64,000 nucleotides of DNA from Virgibacillus sp. NKC19-16 (GCF_021560035.1 NZ_CP074373.1:3220001-3284000), one strand, 5' to 3'; positions 8,558-18,845 are shown, counted from the stretch's first letter. The notes: generated by a model not told the origin, from the letters alone. Program-made: numbers and translations.

Positions 8558-8706
8558 TGTACTTTCCTCTATTCTAAAGTAGTCTTTTTCTCATTAAATG
8601 TGATTTAATTCTTCATCTAATATAATTATGTACTTATATAGTATAACAGATACGTATGCACCTTCATTATACTCTTTAAAATTGGGATAGCAATTTTATA
8701 TAGTAA

Positions 8707-8742
8707 AAATAGCCTAGTCTCTTTAAAAGAGAGCTAGACTAT
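8707..8742 (-). terminator. Terminator after the first glucosaminidase gene
   Basis: Reading leftward, AATAGTCTAGCTCTC and GAGACTAGGCTATT form an imperfect stem around a TTTTAAA loop, followed by TTTT. It lies about 40 bp past the stop of the hydrolase gene at 8783. The stem resembles the hairpin at 12358-12392, showing that terminators were duplicated with the hydrolase genes. Confidence 0.75.
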
Positions 8743-8782
8743 TAGAGTGTAAAGTGAATTGTTTTTGAGGGGCCACTAATCA

Positions 8783-11700
8783 TTATTTATACATTGGTAT
8801 ATCTAAGACTAGGTTAAAGATTCCTAATTCCTCATATAAATTATAGATTGTAGATACTTGTTTTGATGCCCATCCTATATCTGTTGCGTACTGATGTGTT
8901 GCATAGCCGTATCTAGCCATTCCTGCTGGATTCCAACGCATTTCATATAATGTGTTTTGGCCGGCCTTTATATAATTATTGCCGATAAATTGTGCACCGC
9001 CAACGATAGCGTCATATGGTGTGAACCAGCCCTGTTCATATGCACGTTCAGCACCGCATTCCACAGCACAGTCATCATAGGCACCAACACCATACATATT
9101 GTACACTGTTTCACCATTATATTCGATACCTTGAGCTAATCTCGAACCACCGTTCCCCGTTTCTAAAATAGCATGGGAAATTAGATAAATATCACTAACA
9201 CCGTATAAATTACTGGCATCAATGAAGGCTTGGCCTTGTCCATTTAACGTTCCTCTATTTTCTAAATAGTTATTTAATATATTTACAGAGGCATTACTTG
9301 GTCTTGAGAGGTCAAGAAATTGAAACCTTTGCACCTCATCCTCCAAGAAATTCGTTGGATCTAGATAATACAAAACATCATCAGGGCTAGCATTAACCCA
9401 CTGACTACTATTGTATTCAATTTGATACCAGCCATTGAATTCTCCCTCTATGTTCACTTTTGTTCCTTCCGTAAGTTGGCCAACCACACTGTTAACTGTA
9501 CTAGGGCCTGATCTTACATTTAAAACATTTGCAGTTACTATATTATTTCCATTGATCCAACTAGCAGATACATACCCATAATTATTGTCTGTTTGCGGAT
9601 TTGCTTCCAATTGCATTGTTAATGCTTCCGCTAATGAGATATTATATTCTGTATTGTTTATTACCTCACTAGAAGCTGCCGCATCCTTGAGTTTTGCTAA
9701 TGTCAGTTCATCTGCTATACCGCTGACTGGCAAGTTAAAATACTGCTGAAAATCACGAATAACCGCTTCTGTTTCCGTACCATAATAGTTTGCGGGATTA
9801 CTCCAGTCTGCAAACCCCAACGCCACTAGATCATCTTTCATCTCCTGTATTGATTCACTACTATTCCCATACTGGAAATGACCTAATGATACTTCATTTA
9901 TTTTCTCTAATGTTATTTCATCCGTTATCCCATTTACTACTAAACCATAATGTTCTTGAAAATTGCGTACCGCTTCCTCAGTTTCCGAACCATAGTAATC
10001 AGTTGGACTACTCCAGTCTGCAAATCCAAGTTTTACTAGATCTTCTTTCATTTCCTGTATTGATACGCTACTGTTCCCATGCTGGAAATGGGCTGATAGC
10101 AATTCATTTATCTTCTCTAATGTTATTTCATCTGCTATCCCATTTACTGTAAGTCCATAATATTCCTGGAAATCACGTACCGCTCCCCCGGTTTCTGTTC
10201 CATAATAATCAGTTGGCGAGCTCCAGTTTGCAAATCCAAGTTCTACCAAGTCCTCTTTCATTTCCTGTATGGATATACTACTGTTTCCATGTTGGAAATG
10301 ACTTGATAATATTTCATCTATTTTAGCAAATGTTGCTTCATCCATTACTCCATTCACAGGTAGACCATAATACGCTTGGAAATTTAATACGGCCTCTTCA
10401 GTCTCCGTACCAAAATAGGTCGTAGGGCTTGTCCAATCGGCAAAGCCTAATTCTACTAAATCCTCTTTAAAATCTTTTACATCCCCACGGCTTATCCCGT
10501 ATTCCAGGGGTGCATTGATGAGTTCATCAATCTTGCCTTGGGTTACTTCATCCGCTATCCCGCTTACGGCTAATCCATTGGATGATTGAAAGTTTCGTAC
10601 TACATTCTCTGTGTCAGGGCCGTAGTATGTTGTAGGATTGGTCCAGTGATCAGCATAGCCTAACGTAACTAATTGCTCTTTTATTTCTTGTATTTCCACA
10701 CTGCTATTTCCGTATTGGAAATGACTCGATATTACCTCATCTATTTTAGCAAGTGATGCTTCATCCATTACTCCATTCACAGGTAAACCATAGTATTCTT
10801 GGAAATTTAGTACGGCTTCTTCAGTTTCCCTACCAAAATAGTTTGTAGGACTTGTCCAATCGGCAAAGCCTAATTCTACTAAGTCCTCTTTAAAATCTTT
10901 TACATCCGCACGGCTCATCCCATACTCCAAGGATCCATTGATGAGTTCATTAATCTTGCCCTGGGTTACTTCATCTATTATCCCACTTACGGCTAATCCA
11001 TTGGACGATTGAAAGTTTCGTACTATATTCTCTGTATCCGGGCCGTAGTATGTTGTCGGACTCGTCCAGTGATCGGCATAGCCTAACGTAACCAATTGCT
11101 CTTTTATTTCCTGTATTTCTGCACTACGGTTTCCGTACTGGAATGGGCTGGAGAGCACTTCTTCGATTTTTGCCAATGTTGCTTCGTCCATTACTTCGCT
11201 TTCAGTTAGACTATAGTATGCTTGAAAATTTTGTACGACTTCTTCAGTCTCTGATCCAAAATATGTAGTCGGACTTGTCCAGTTGGCAAAGCCTAAATCT
11301 ACTAGATCCTCTTTTACTTGCTGAATCACTTCATTTTTATCTCCATGTTGAAATGGGGGATTGTCATCATTCTCAGGGATCTGAGTGATTAATTCATTGA
11401 TTTTAGCCAACGTTACTTCATCTACTATCCCGTTTACAGCTAACCCATTGGACGACTGAAAGTTTCGCACGACATTCTCTGTATCAGGACCGTAATACGT
11501 AGTCGGACTAGTCCAGTGATCTGCATATCCCAGTCTTACCAGATCTTCTTTCATATCCTGAATTTCTGCACTACTGTTCCCATATTGGTACGGACTGGAG
11601 AGCAGTTCTTCAATTTTTGCCAGTGTGCCGTTACCTACTATGCCATCCACCGTTAAACCATAGTAATCTTGAAAACTACGTACAACTTCTTCGGTCTCTG

Positions 11701-12229
11701 AACCAAAATATGTGGTTGGCGTCGGCCAATCGGCAAAACCTAATTCTACCAAATCCTTTTTCATTTCCTGGATGTCTTCGCTACGATCGCCAAACTGGTA
11801 CGGGATAGATACACTTTCCTGCACTTGTATAATAAATGTTGAAATTGAATTTCCTTCATCAATTTCTGCGTCCTTTTCCTGATCATCAGATGTGTTTGCA
11901 TCAGAACTATCAACATCATTCTCTTTGGATTGATCTTTGTTTTGTTCTGACTCCTCATCTGTTGTTTCCTCTTCTTGCTCTGCTTCTTCTGCTTGATCAG
12001 CATCTTCTATTTGGTCATCTGGGTCATTTGTTGTGTTGTCCTCTGATTCCTTTTCTATTTGATCTGTTGATTTTTCTATTTCCTGTTCTGCTTCATCCGA
12101 TACTTCTTCTACTTCCTCGTCTACTGTCTCATTTAGCCCCTCTTCTCCTGTTGCCTCCGCTTCCAGTGGACTAAAGTAGAATAGAGAAAATAATAAGACT
12201 GATAGAATCATTACGTATTTTATTCTCAC
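8783..12229 (-). CDS. Secreted N-acetylglucosaminidase with 10 peptidoglycan-binding repeats
   Basis: A 1148-residue wall hydrolase. It has a signal peptide (residues 1 to about 26, ending PLEAEA), a very acidic Glu/Asp/Ser/Thr linker to about 135, ten PG_binding_1-type repeats of about 70 residues (144 to about 870; each has DLVxLGFADW...YFGxETEexVxxFQ), a bacterial SH3 domain (about 885-955, NVLNVRSGPSTVNSVVGQL), and a LytD-like GH73 glucosaminidase (about 965-1148). The catalytic glutamate is probably in SHAILETGNGGS. It should cut the glycan backbone of peptidoglycan outside the cell. GTG 12229 is the start, with AAGGAGGTGA seven bases upstream. Its first 210 residues are nearly the same as those of the amidase at 15690, which implies duplication with exchange of the catalytic domain. 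Confidence 0.93.
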   Translation of the reverse strand: MRIKYVMILSVLLFSLFYFSPLEAEATGEEGLNETVDEEVEEVSDEAEQEIEKSTDQIEKESEDNTTNDPDDQIEDADQAEEAEQEEETTDEESEQNKDQSKENDVDSSDANTSDDQEKDAEIDEGNSISTFIIQVQESVSIPYQFGDRSEDIQEMKKDLVELGFADWPTPTTYFGSETEEVVRSFQDYYGLTVDGIVGNGTLAKIEELLSSPYQYGNSSAEIQDMKEDLVRLGYADHWTSPTTYYGPDTENVVRNFQSSNGLAVNGIVDEVTLAKINELITQIPENDDNPPFQHGDKNEVIQQVKEDLVDLGFANWTSPTTYFGSETEEVVQNFQAYYSLTESEVMDEATLAKIEEVLSSPFQYGNRSAEIQEIKEQLVTLGYADHWTSPTTYYGPDTENIVRNFQSSNGLAVSGIIDEVTQGKINELINGSLEYGMSRADVKDFKEDLVELGFADWTSPTNYFGRETEEAVLNFQEYYGLPVNGVMDEASLAKIDEVISSHFQYGNSSVEIQEIKEQLVTLGYADHWTNPTTYYGPDTENVVRNFQSSNGLAVSGIADEVTQGKIDELINAPLEYGISRGDVKDFKEDLVELGFADWTSPTTYFGTETEEAVLNFQAYYGLPVNGVMDEATFAKIDEILSSHFQHGNSSISIQEMKEDLVELGFANWSSPTDYYGTETGGAVRDFQEYYGLTVNGIADEITLEKINELLSAHFQHGNSSVSIQEMKEDLVKLGFADWSSPTDYYGSETEEAVRNFQEHYGLVVNGITDEITLEKINEVSLGHFQYGNSSESIQEMKDDLVALGFADWSNPANYYGTETEAVIRDFQQYFNLPVSGIADELTLAKLKDAAASSEVINNTEYNISLAEALTMQLEANPQTDNNYGYVSASWINGNNIVTANVLNVRSGPSTVNSVVGQLTEGTKVNIEGEFNGWYQIEYNSSQWVNASPDDVLYYLDPTNFLEDEVQRFQFLDLSRPSNASVNILNNYLENRGTLNGQGQAFIDASNLYGVSDIYLISHAILETGNGGSRLAQGIEYNGETVYNMYGVGAYDDCAVECGAERAYEQGWFTPYDAIVGGAQFIGNNYIKAGQNTLYEMRWNPAGMARYGYATHQYATDIGWASKQVSTIYNLYEELGIFNLVLDIPMYK

Positions 12230-12268
12230 TTTAGTTTCACCTCCTTCTATAAACTATAGTACTAATAT

Positions 12269-12297
12269 AATATCGGATATTTTTGGCAGATTTTCAA
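12269..12297 (-). promoter_or_regulatory. Promoter of the glucosaminidase gene at 8783
   Basis: On the minus strand TTGAAA (12297-12292), a 17-bp spacer and GATATT (12274-12269) precede the ribosome site by about 25 bases. The -10 reads CCGATAT, resembling the sigma-D -10 GCCGATAT as well as a weak sigma-A box. No good sigma-D -35 (TAAA) is present at the right spacing, so the sigma factor is undecided. Confidence 0.55.
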
Positions 12298-12357
12298 CAT
12301 TTATTTGATATATTTACCAAAAATTTATCTATTTATGTCGATTTAATGAATTTAAAA

Positions 12358-12392
12358 ATAGCCTAGCTCCTTTAACAGGAACTAGACTATTA
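12358..12392 (-). terminator. Terminator after the second glucosaminidase gene
   Basis: Reading leftward, AATAGTCTAGTTCCTGTT and AAAGGAGCTAGGCTATT form an imperfect stem followed by TTTT, starting 4 bases after the stop codon region at 12396. Confidence 0.75.
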
Positions 12393-12395
12393 GAT

Positions 12396-15300
12396 TTACT
12401 GATACTGTGTGATATCGAATTGTAACACCGGGTTGTCTAATAAGCTGTACATGTTTTGAATTTCCGTAACCTGCTTAATTGCCCAGCCTACATCTGTCGC
12501 ATATTGGTGAGAACCAGGATTTACTGGATTCCACCGCATTTTATAAAGTGTATTTTGATTATCAGCGTTATGAATATAATCTTCACCTATATACTGAGCC
12601 CCACCAATAATGGCAGCTTCTGGTGTTAACCATTCTTCTTGATATGCGCGCACAGAACCACGTGTATCTGTATTGATATCCACTGCACCGATGCCAAACA
12701 TATTATACGTCGTTTGTATATCGGAGACTTCACTCCGGTCAATGTCAACATCTTCTTCTACTGTCCACTGACCATCATTATATTCAGCGATATCTGTTTG
12801 ACCTGGCTTAAATGAAACCCAGGTATTGTCATCTAATTTCCCTACATCTATACTTCCATTAGATAATGGTGAGGTACCTCCGCCAGTTTCGTGGATTGCG
12901 TGTGAAATCAAGTATATCTCGTTAACCGAATATATATCGCCTCCATCGATGAAAGCTTGACCGGTTCCTTCTAAAATACCTTCTCCTATTAAAACATTGT
13001 TTAACTCAGATGCAGTTACTCCCACGGTGGATGATAATTTTAAGTGCTGGAACACATCATTATTGTTTGGGTCCAAATAACTTAATACATCCTGCGGGCT
13101 AGCGTTAACCCATTGATGATGCTCTGTATATTCAATTTGATACCAATCATCGAGTTCGCCTATTATTGTAACCGCCTCACCCTCCGAAAGTTCACCAACG
13201 ACCCAATAATTTTCACCCGGTCCTCCTCTTACATTTAACGTAGCAGGTATTACATCGCCGTTATCATCAATATATTCTTTTGAAACATACGTATCATATT
13301 CACTATCTGTTTGTGGCTTTGCGTTTATTCCCATTTGTATAGTTAGTGCTTCATTTAATGTTAAATCAGATTGTGTATAATCAATAGTTCTAGTATTAAA
13401 ACTATCTTCAATAGTTTCTAAGGTTATTTCATCGGCAATACCACTCACAGGCAGCTCATTTTCACGTTGAAAAAACTGTACTGCTTCTTCTGTTTCTGAA
13501 CCATAGTATTGAGTCGGGTTTTTCCAGTCTGCATACCCCAGTTCTACCAAGTCTTCTTTCATTGCCAGAATTTCCTCGCTACTATTTCCATGCTGAAATG
13601 GAGTAGACAAAATTTCCTCTATTTTCGTTAACGTTGGCTCGTCCATGATACCATTTTCAGTGAGGCCATAGTACGATTGAAAATAAAGTACTGCCTCTTC
13701 AGTCTCTGAGCCAAAATATGTGGTTGGATTCGCCCAATCTGCAAAACCTAGCTCCACCAAATCTTCTTTTATTTGTCGTATTTCTTCACTGCGATCTCCA
13801 ACTTGAGGCGGTTCAACTCCATCCAATAATTCTTCCATTTTAGCCAAAGTGACCTCATCCGCTATGCCGCTGACCGCTAATCCATTCGATGACTGGAAAT
13901 CACGTACGACTTCTTCCGTTTCCGGGCCATAGTATGTGGTTGGATTCGTCCAGTGATCGGCAAACCCTAGCGCTACCAGGTCTATTTTCATTTCCTGAAT
14001 TTCTGAACTTCTGTTTCCATACTGATAGTGACTAGCTAATACTTCATCTATTTTAGCTAGTGATTTTTCACCCATTATTCCGTCTTCCGTTAAGCTATAG
14101 TATGCTTGAAATTCAAGTACTGCTTCTTCCGTTTCCGACCCAAAATAATTAGTTGGATTTGTCCAATCGGCAAAGCCTAATTCTACTAAGTCCTCTTTAA
14201 AATCTGTGACAGCTGGTCTCCTCATACCGAATTCCAGAGGTTCATCGATTAACGCCTCAATCTTAGCTGAAGTTACTTCATCCACTATGCCATTTACGGC
14301 TAATCCATTCGATGACTGAAAATCACGAACAACAGCTGTTGTTTCTGAGCCATAGTAGGTAGTTGGGTTTGTCCAATGGCCTGCGTAACCCAATGCTACC
14401 AAATCTTCTTTCATTTCCTGAATGTCCTGGCTACTATTGCCATATTGAAAATGACTCGATAATACTTCATTTATTTTTGCTAGTGTTGCGTCGTCCATTA
14501 CACCATTTTCCGTCAGACTATAATATGCTTGAAATTGTAATACTGCTTCTTCGGTCTCTGATCCAAAATAACGACTTGGAGTGGTCCAATTCGCAAACCC
14601 TAACTCTACTAGATCCTCTTTTATTTGTTGGATTTCATCACTGCTGTCTCCTAATTGCGGGGATTGCTCCGACATTAATTCTTCGATTTTAGCTAGCGTT
14701 ACTTCATCAATTATTCCGTTTACGACTAATCCATTGGATGATTGAAAGTTTCGCACTACATCCTCTGTATCATTACCGTAGTATGTAGTTGGATTTGTCC
14801 AGTGATCTGCATATCCCAGTATTACTAGATCTTCTTTCATCTCCTGAATTTCTTCGCTACTATTTCCATACTGGTATTGGCTTGATAGTACTTCATCGAT
14901 CTTCGCTAGTGTGCCTTCACCAATTAAACCGTCAACATCCAATCCATAGTACGCTTGAAAACTACTGACTATTCCCTCCATTTCCGAATCAAACTCAGAT
15001 GATGGAGAAGACCAATCCGTAAATCCTAAATCTACTAGATCCTCTTTTATTTCCAGGATCACTTGACCGTTATCACCCTGCTCATAAGGGATGGTTGGTT
15101 CACTGTCATCATTCTGTATACCTATCCCACCCTCTTGGACACCTTCATCACTTTCAGACTTTTCCTCGTCACCAGAATTACCGGCATTATTCTCCTCGAC
15201 TTGTTCTTTTTCTTCTGGAGATTCATTTGACTGGTTTGTTGAGATTTCCTCTGATTCTTCTGTATCACTTGATTTTGATGGGACATCGTTTCCTTCTCCA

Positions 15301-15467
15301 GCTGGTTCTTCTTCAACCTCTGGATCAGTTAATTGCTCCCCATCTTCTCCCTCTTGTGCAGATGTTTCTTCATCCTCCCCACTTTCCGTTGCTTCTGAAA
15401 CTAGTGGACTAAAATGAAAAAGGGAAAATAAGAGCACAAACAAGATCATAAGATGTTTAATTTTCAC
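12396..15467 (-). CDS. Secreted N-acetylglucosaminidase with 8 peptidoglycan-binding repeats
   Basis: A 1023-residue paralogue of the enzyme at 8783. Order: signal peptide (about 1-27), acidic linker to about 130, eight PG_binding_1-like repeats in which ADW and ADHW forms alternate, an SH3 domain (ATLNVRGGPGENYWVVGEL) and a GH73 glucosaminidase with the probable catalytic glutamate in SHAIHETGGGTS. The catalytic domain has an insert of about 45 residues after the active-site region (containing DDNTWVSFKPGQTDIAEYN) that the paralogue lacks. GTG 15467 is the start with AAAGGAGGAG upstream. It is monocistronic, with promoter and terminator adjoining. Its linker and repeats have diverged more than those of the other two hydrolases. 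Confidence 0.92.
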   Translation of the reverse strand: MKIKHLMILFVLLFSLFHFSPLVSEATESGEDEETSAQEGEDGEQLTDPEVEEEPAGEGNDVPSKSSDTEESEEISTNQSNESPEEKEQVEENNAGNSGDEEKSESDEGVQEGGIGIQNDDSEPTIPYEQGDNGQVILEIKEDLVDLGFTDWSSPSSEFDSEMEGIVSSFQAYYGLDVDGLIGEGTLAKIDEVLSSQYQYGNSSEEIQEMKEDLVILGYADHWTNPTTYYGNDTEDVVRNFQSSNGLVVNGIIDEVTLAKIEELMSEQSPQLGDSSDEIQQIKEDLVELGFANWTTPSRYFGSETEEAVLQFQAYYSLTENGVMDDATLAKINEVLSSHFQYGNSSQDIQEMKEDLVALGYAGHWTNPTTYYGSETTAVVRDFQSSNGLAVNGIVDEVTSAKIEALIDEPLEFGMRRPAVTDFKEDLVELGFADWTNPTNYFGSETEEAVLEFQAYYSLTEDGIMGEKSLAKIDEVLASHYQYGNRSSEIQEMKIDLVALGFADHWTNPTTYYGPETEEVVRDFQSSNGLAVSGIADEVTLAKMEELLDGVEPPQVGDRSEEIRQIKEDLVELGFADWANPTTYFGSETEEAVLYFQSYYGLTENGIMDEPTLTKIEEILSTPFQHGNSSEEILAMKEDLVELGYADWKNPTQYYGSETEEAVQFFQRENELPVSGIADEITLETIEDSFNTRTIDYTQSDLTLNEALTIQMGINAKPQTDSEYDTYVSKEYIDDNGDVIPATLNVRGGPGENYWVVGELSEGEAVTIIGELDDWYQIEYTEHHQWVNASPQDVLSYLDPNNNDVFQHLKLSSTVGVTASELNNVLIGEGILEGTGQAFIDGGDIYSVNEIYLISHAIHETGGGTSPLSNGSIDVGKLDDNTWVSFKPGQTDIAEYNDGQWTVEEDVDIDRSEVSDIQTTYNMFGIGAVDINTDTRGSVRAYQEEWLTPEAAIIGGAQYIGEDYIHNADNQNTLYKMRWNPVNPGSHQYATDVGWAIKQVTEIQNMYSLLDNPVLQFDITQYQ

Positions 15468-15511
15468 TTTAGAATTCTCCTCCTTTAATTTTAAAATTTT
15501 GGTACTATTCT

Positions 15512-15540
15512 AGTATCTATTGAAATCGTTTACCTGTCAA
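15512..15540 (-). promoter_or_regulatory. Promoter of the glucosaminidase gene at 12396
   Basis: On the minus strand a consensus TTGACA (15540-15535) is followed after exactly 17 bp by GATACT (15517-15512), about 45 bases before the GTG start. This is a good sigma-A-type promoter. Confidence 0.7.
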
Positions 15541-15640
15541 TATATTTTGTTGTATTTTGCATTATTTTAATTTTTAGTGTCATTATCTACATAATTAAGA
15601 GAAATATTATTTTAGTTGGCAATTATCTTCACTCAAAAAA

Positions 15641-15669
15641 AGTGAGCTAGTCATTTCAACTAGCTCACT
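15641..15669 (-). terminator. Terminator after the amidase gene
   Basis: AGTGAGCTAGT (15641-15651) and ACTAGCTCACT (15659-15669) form a perfect 11-bp stem with a 7-nt loop. On the minus strand it is followed by a run of seven T residues, as expected for a factor-independent terminator of the gene ending at 15690. Confidence 0.88.
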
Positions 15670-15689
15670 TCTGTTTCTTTTCTATTAAT

Positions 15690-18600
15690 CTATCTTCTCT
15701 CTAAATCAAACGAATGGGCAATAGCGTCGGCTGTAATTTGTCCAAGCCAGTCGCGATAACTAGCTTGTTTTAATAGAAGATTTTCTGCATAATTATCTAT
15801 AAACAAAAACTCTAGTAAAATGGCAGACATATGAGTGTTTCGCACCACACTAAAGTTAGCCTCTTTTTCACCTCTGTCACTGATCCCATTTCTTGCATTT
15901 AATGCATTGATTATATATTGATGCATTTGATTTTGTTTTTCTCTGGTGTTAGCAGATACACCACCATTGTAGATGTAGCTTTCAAACCCTTGTGCGGATC
16001 CATTAAAAGCATTATTGTGTATACTCACAAAATAATCAGCACCCCAGTCATTCGCCATTCGAGCTCTTTCCTCTAACTCTACAAACGTATCTGTTGTGCG
16101 TGATAATTTTACGTCTACACCTACATATTTCTGTCTTAATACATTTTCTGCTGCTAATGCAATATCAAGAACAACATTTTTTTCATTTAAGCCGTATCCT
16201 TGTCCGCCTGGGTCATGAGCTCCATGTCCTGGATCCAGGAATATCTTGACCGCATTATTCATCTCTGCTTGCAATTTATCCAATGTTATGTCGTTTAGAA
16301 TACCACTAACGGAAAGATTATTCGCTTCCTGAAAATCACGTACGACTTCTTCTGTTGCTGGGCCAAAGTACGTTGTTGGGGTTGGCCAATCTGCGAATCC
16401 CAATGTCACTAGATCTTCTTTTATTTCCTGGATAGCCACACTACTGTTTCCATATCGGAACGAGTTAGACAGCTCTTCCTCTATTTTAGCTAATGTTGCT
16501 GCATTAACCGTCCCACTCTTTACTAGGCCATAGTATGATTGAAAATTACGAACGACATTCGCTGTATCAGAACCGAAGTACGTTGTTGGGTTATTCCAAT
16601 GAGCCCCAAATCCAAGTTTGACCAGATCATCTTTCATCGCTTGCACTTCATCACTTCTATCACCTAGTTGCATGATACTAGTCATAGCTTCGTTAATCAT
16701 GTTTAAAGTTACTTCATCAACTATGCCGCTTACTATCAACCCATAGCTTTCTTGAAAATTACGCACTACATCTACTGTTGCCGGGCCAAAGTAATTTTTA
16801 GGACTCGACCAATCAGCAAAACCTAGAGCAACTAAGTCTTCTTTCACTTCCAGAACTTCATCACTACGATTTCCAAATCGGTAGGAATTGTCTAAAACAT
16901 CATCAATCTTAGCTAGTGATTCTTCACCCATTATTCCGTCTGCTGTTAAGCCGTAATACGATTGGAAGTGCTCAACCGATGCTTTCGTTTCTGAACCAAA
17001 ATAGTTTGTCGGATTATTCCAGTCTGCAAATCCTAGTTCTACTAGATCCTCTTTAAAATCTTTTATTTCCTCACTTCTCATGCCGTATCTTAATGATGAA
17101 TTATCTAGTTGTTCTTCGATTTCTTCAAAAGTCTTTTCATCCACTATGCCACTTACGACTAATCCATAAGTTGCTTGGAAATTACGGACTACACTCTCTG
17201 TATCAGAGCCGTAATAGGTCGTAGGGTTATCCCAGTGTGCAGCAAAGCCTAACTCAACTAGATTCTCTTTCATCTCTTGAATTGCTTCACTTCTATTTCC
17301 ATATTGGTACGGACTTGATAGCACTTCTTCTATTTTGGCGAGTGATGCTTCATCCATTACTCCATTTACGGGTAAACCATAATACGCTTGTAAATGTAGT
17401 ACGGCTTCTTCAGTCTCCGTACCAAAATAGTTTGTAGGACTTGTCCAATCAGCAAAACCCAATGTCACTAGATCTTCTTTAAAATCTTTAACATCTGCAC
17501 GGCTCATCCCGTATTCCAGGGATGTGTTCATGAGTTCATCAATTCTGCCCTGGGTTACTTCATCTATTATCCCACTTACGGCTAATCCATTGGACGATTG
17601 AAAGTTTCGTACTACATTCTCTGTATCCGGGCCGTAGTATGTTGTCGGATTCGTCCAGTGATCTGCGTAACCTAAAGTAACCAGCTGCTCTTTTATTTCC
17701 TGAATTTCTACACTGCTGTTTCCATACTGGAAATGACTTGATAATACTTCATCTATTTTGGCAAGTGTTACTTCGTCCATTACTTCACTTTCGGTTAGAC
17801 TATAATATGCTTGAAAATTTCGTACGACTTCTTCAGTCTCTGATCCAAAATATGTAGTTGGACTTGTCCAATCAGCAAAGCCTAAATCCACTAAATTCTC
17901 TTTTACCTGCTGGATTGCTTCACTTCTATCTCCATATTGAAATGGTTGACTATCTTCATCCTCAGGGATCTGAGCAGTTAATTCGTTGATTTTAGCTAAC
18001 GTTACTTCATCTATTATCCCGTTTACGACCAATTCATTCGATGATTGAAAGTTTCGCACGACATTCTCTGTATCAGATCCGTAATATGTAGTCGGATTCG
18101 TCCAGTGATCTGCATACCCTAGTCTCACCAGATCTTCTTTCATATCCTGGATTTCTGTACTACTGTTCCCATATTGGAATGGACTGGAGAGCAATTCTTC
18201 AATTTTTGCCAGTGTCCCATTACCTACTAGACCATCCACCGTTAAACCATAGTAATCTTGAAAACTACGTACAACTTCTTCGGTCTCTGAACCAAAATAT
18301 GTGGTTGGCGTCGGCCAATCGGCAAAACCTAAATCTACTAAATCTCTTTTCACTTCCTGGATTTCTTCGCTTCGATCACCAAACTCGTACGGGATAGATA
18401 CACTTTCCTGTACTTGTATATTAAATGTTGAAATTGAACTTCCTTTATCAATTTCTTCGTCTTTTTTCTGATCATCAGATGTGTTTGCATCAGAACTATC
18501 AACGTCATTCTCTTTGATTTGATTTTTGCCTTGTTCTGACTCCTCATCTGTTGTTTCTTCTTGCTCAGTTTCCTCTTCTTGCTCTGTTTCTTCTTGCATT

Positions 18601-18845
18601 GCTTCTGCTTGATCTGCCTCTTCTATTTGGTCATCTGGATCATTTGTTGTGTTGTCCTCTAATTCTTTTTCTGTTTGATCTGTTGATTTTTCTACTTCCT
18701 GTTCTGCTTCATCCGATACTTCTTCTACTTCCTCGTCTACTGTCTCATTTAGCCCCTCTTCTCCTGTTGCCTCCGCTTCCAGTGGACTAAAGTAGAATAG
18801 AGAAAATAATAAGACTGATAGAGTTATTACGTATTTTATCCTCAC
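15690..18845 (-). CDS. Secreted N-acetylmuramoyl-L-alanine amidase with 10 peptidoglycan-binding repeats
   Basis: About 1051 residues: signal peptide, acidic linker, ten PG_binding_1-like repeats, and a C-terminal Amidase_3 (LytC/CwlV type) zinc amidase in the last 185 residues. Zinc and catalytic residues are visible in FLDPGHGAHD, LNEKNVVLD, SIHNNAF and ILLEFLFIDN. It should cleave the bond between muramic acid and L-alanine in the wall. The frame extends to ATG 18896, but that stretch covers the promoter and AGGAGGTGA; the GTG at 18845 matches the start of the paralogue at 12229 and is chosen. No SH3 domain is present. N-terminal third almost identical to the glucosaminidase at 8783. Confidence 0.92.
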   Translation of the reverse strand: MRIKYVITLSVLLFSLFYFSPLEAEATGEEGLNETVDEEVEEVSDEAEQEVEKSTDQTEKELEDNTTNDPDDQIEEADQAEAMQEETEQEEETEQEETTDEESEQGKNQIKENDVDSSDANTSDDQKKDEEIDKGSSISTFNIQVQESVSIPYEFGDRSEEIQEVKRDLVDLGFADWPTPTTYFGSETEEVVRSFQDYYGLTVDGLVGNGTLAKIEELLSSPFQYGNSSTEIQDMKEDLVRLGYADHWTNPTTYYGSDTENVVRNFQSSNELVVNGIIDEVTLAKINELTAQIPEDEDSQPFQYGDRSEAIQQVKENLVDLGFADWTSPTTYFGSETEEVVRNFQAYYSLTESEVMDEVTLAKIDEVLSSHFQYGNSSVEIQEIKEQLVTLGYADHWTNPTTYYGPDTENVVRNFQSSNGLAVSGIIDEVTQGRIDELMNTSLEYGMSRADVKDFKEDLVTLGFADWTSPTNYFGTETEEAVLHLQAYYGLPVNGVMDEASLAKIEEVLSSPYQYGNRSEAIQEMKENLVELGFAAHWDNPTTYYGSDTESVVRNFQATYGLVVSGIVDEKTFEEIEEQLDNSSLRYGMRSEEIKDFKEDLVELGFADWNNPTNYFGSETKASVEHFQSYYGLTADGIMGEESLAKIDDVLDNSYRFGNRSDEVLEVKEDLVALGFADWSSPKNYFGPATVDVVRNFQESYGLIVSGIVDEVTLNMINEAMTSIMQLGDRSDEVQAMKDDLVKLGFGAHWNNPTTYFGSDTANVVRNFQSYYGLVKSGTVNAATLAKIEEELSNSFRYGNSSVAIQEIKEDLVTLGFADWPTPTTYFGPATEEVVRDFQEANNLSVSGILNDITLDKLQAEMNNAVKIFLDPGHGAHDPGGQGYGLNEKNVVLDIALAAENVLRQKYVGVDVKLSRTTDTFVELEERARMANDWGADYFVSIHNNAFNGSAQGFESYIYNGGVSANTREKQNQMHQYIINALNARNGISDRGEKEANFSVVRNTHMSAILLEFLFIDNYAENLLLKQASYRDWLGQITADAIAHSFDLERR

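Noticed and set aside
9790-12174. Antisense frames over the hydrolase repeats and acidic linkers
   Set aside because: They arise because the periodic repeats and Glu/Ser-rich codons leave the opposite strand free of stops; their composition (Leu, His, Pro-rich) is not protein-like.
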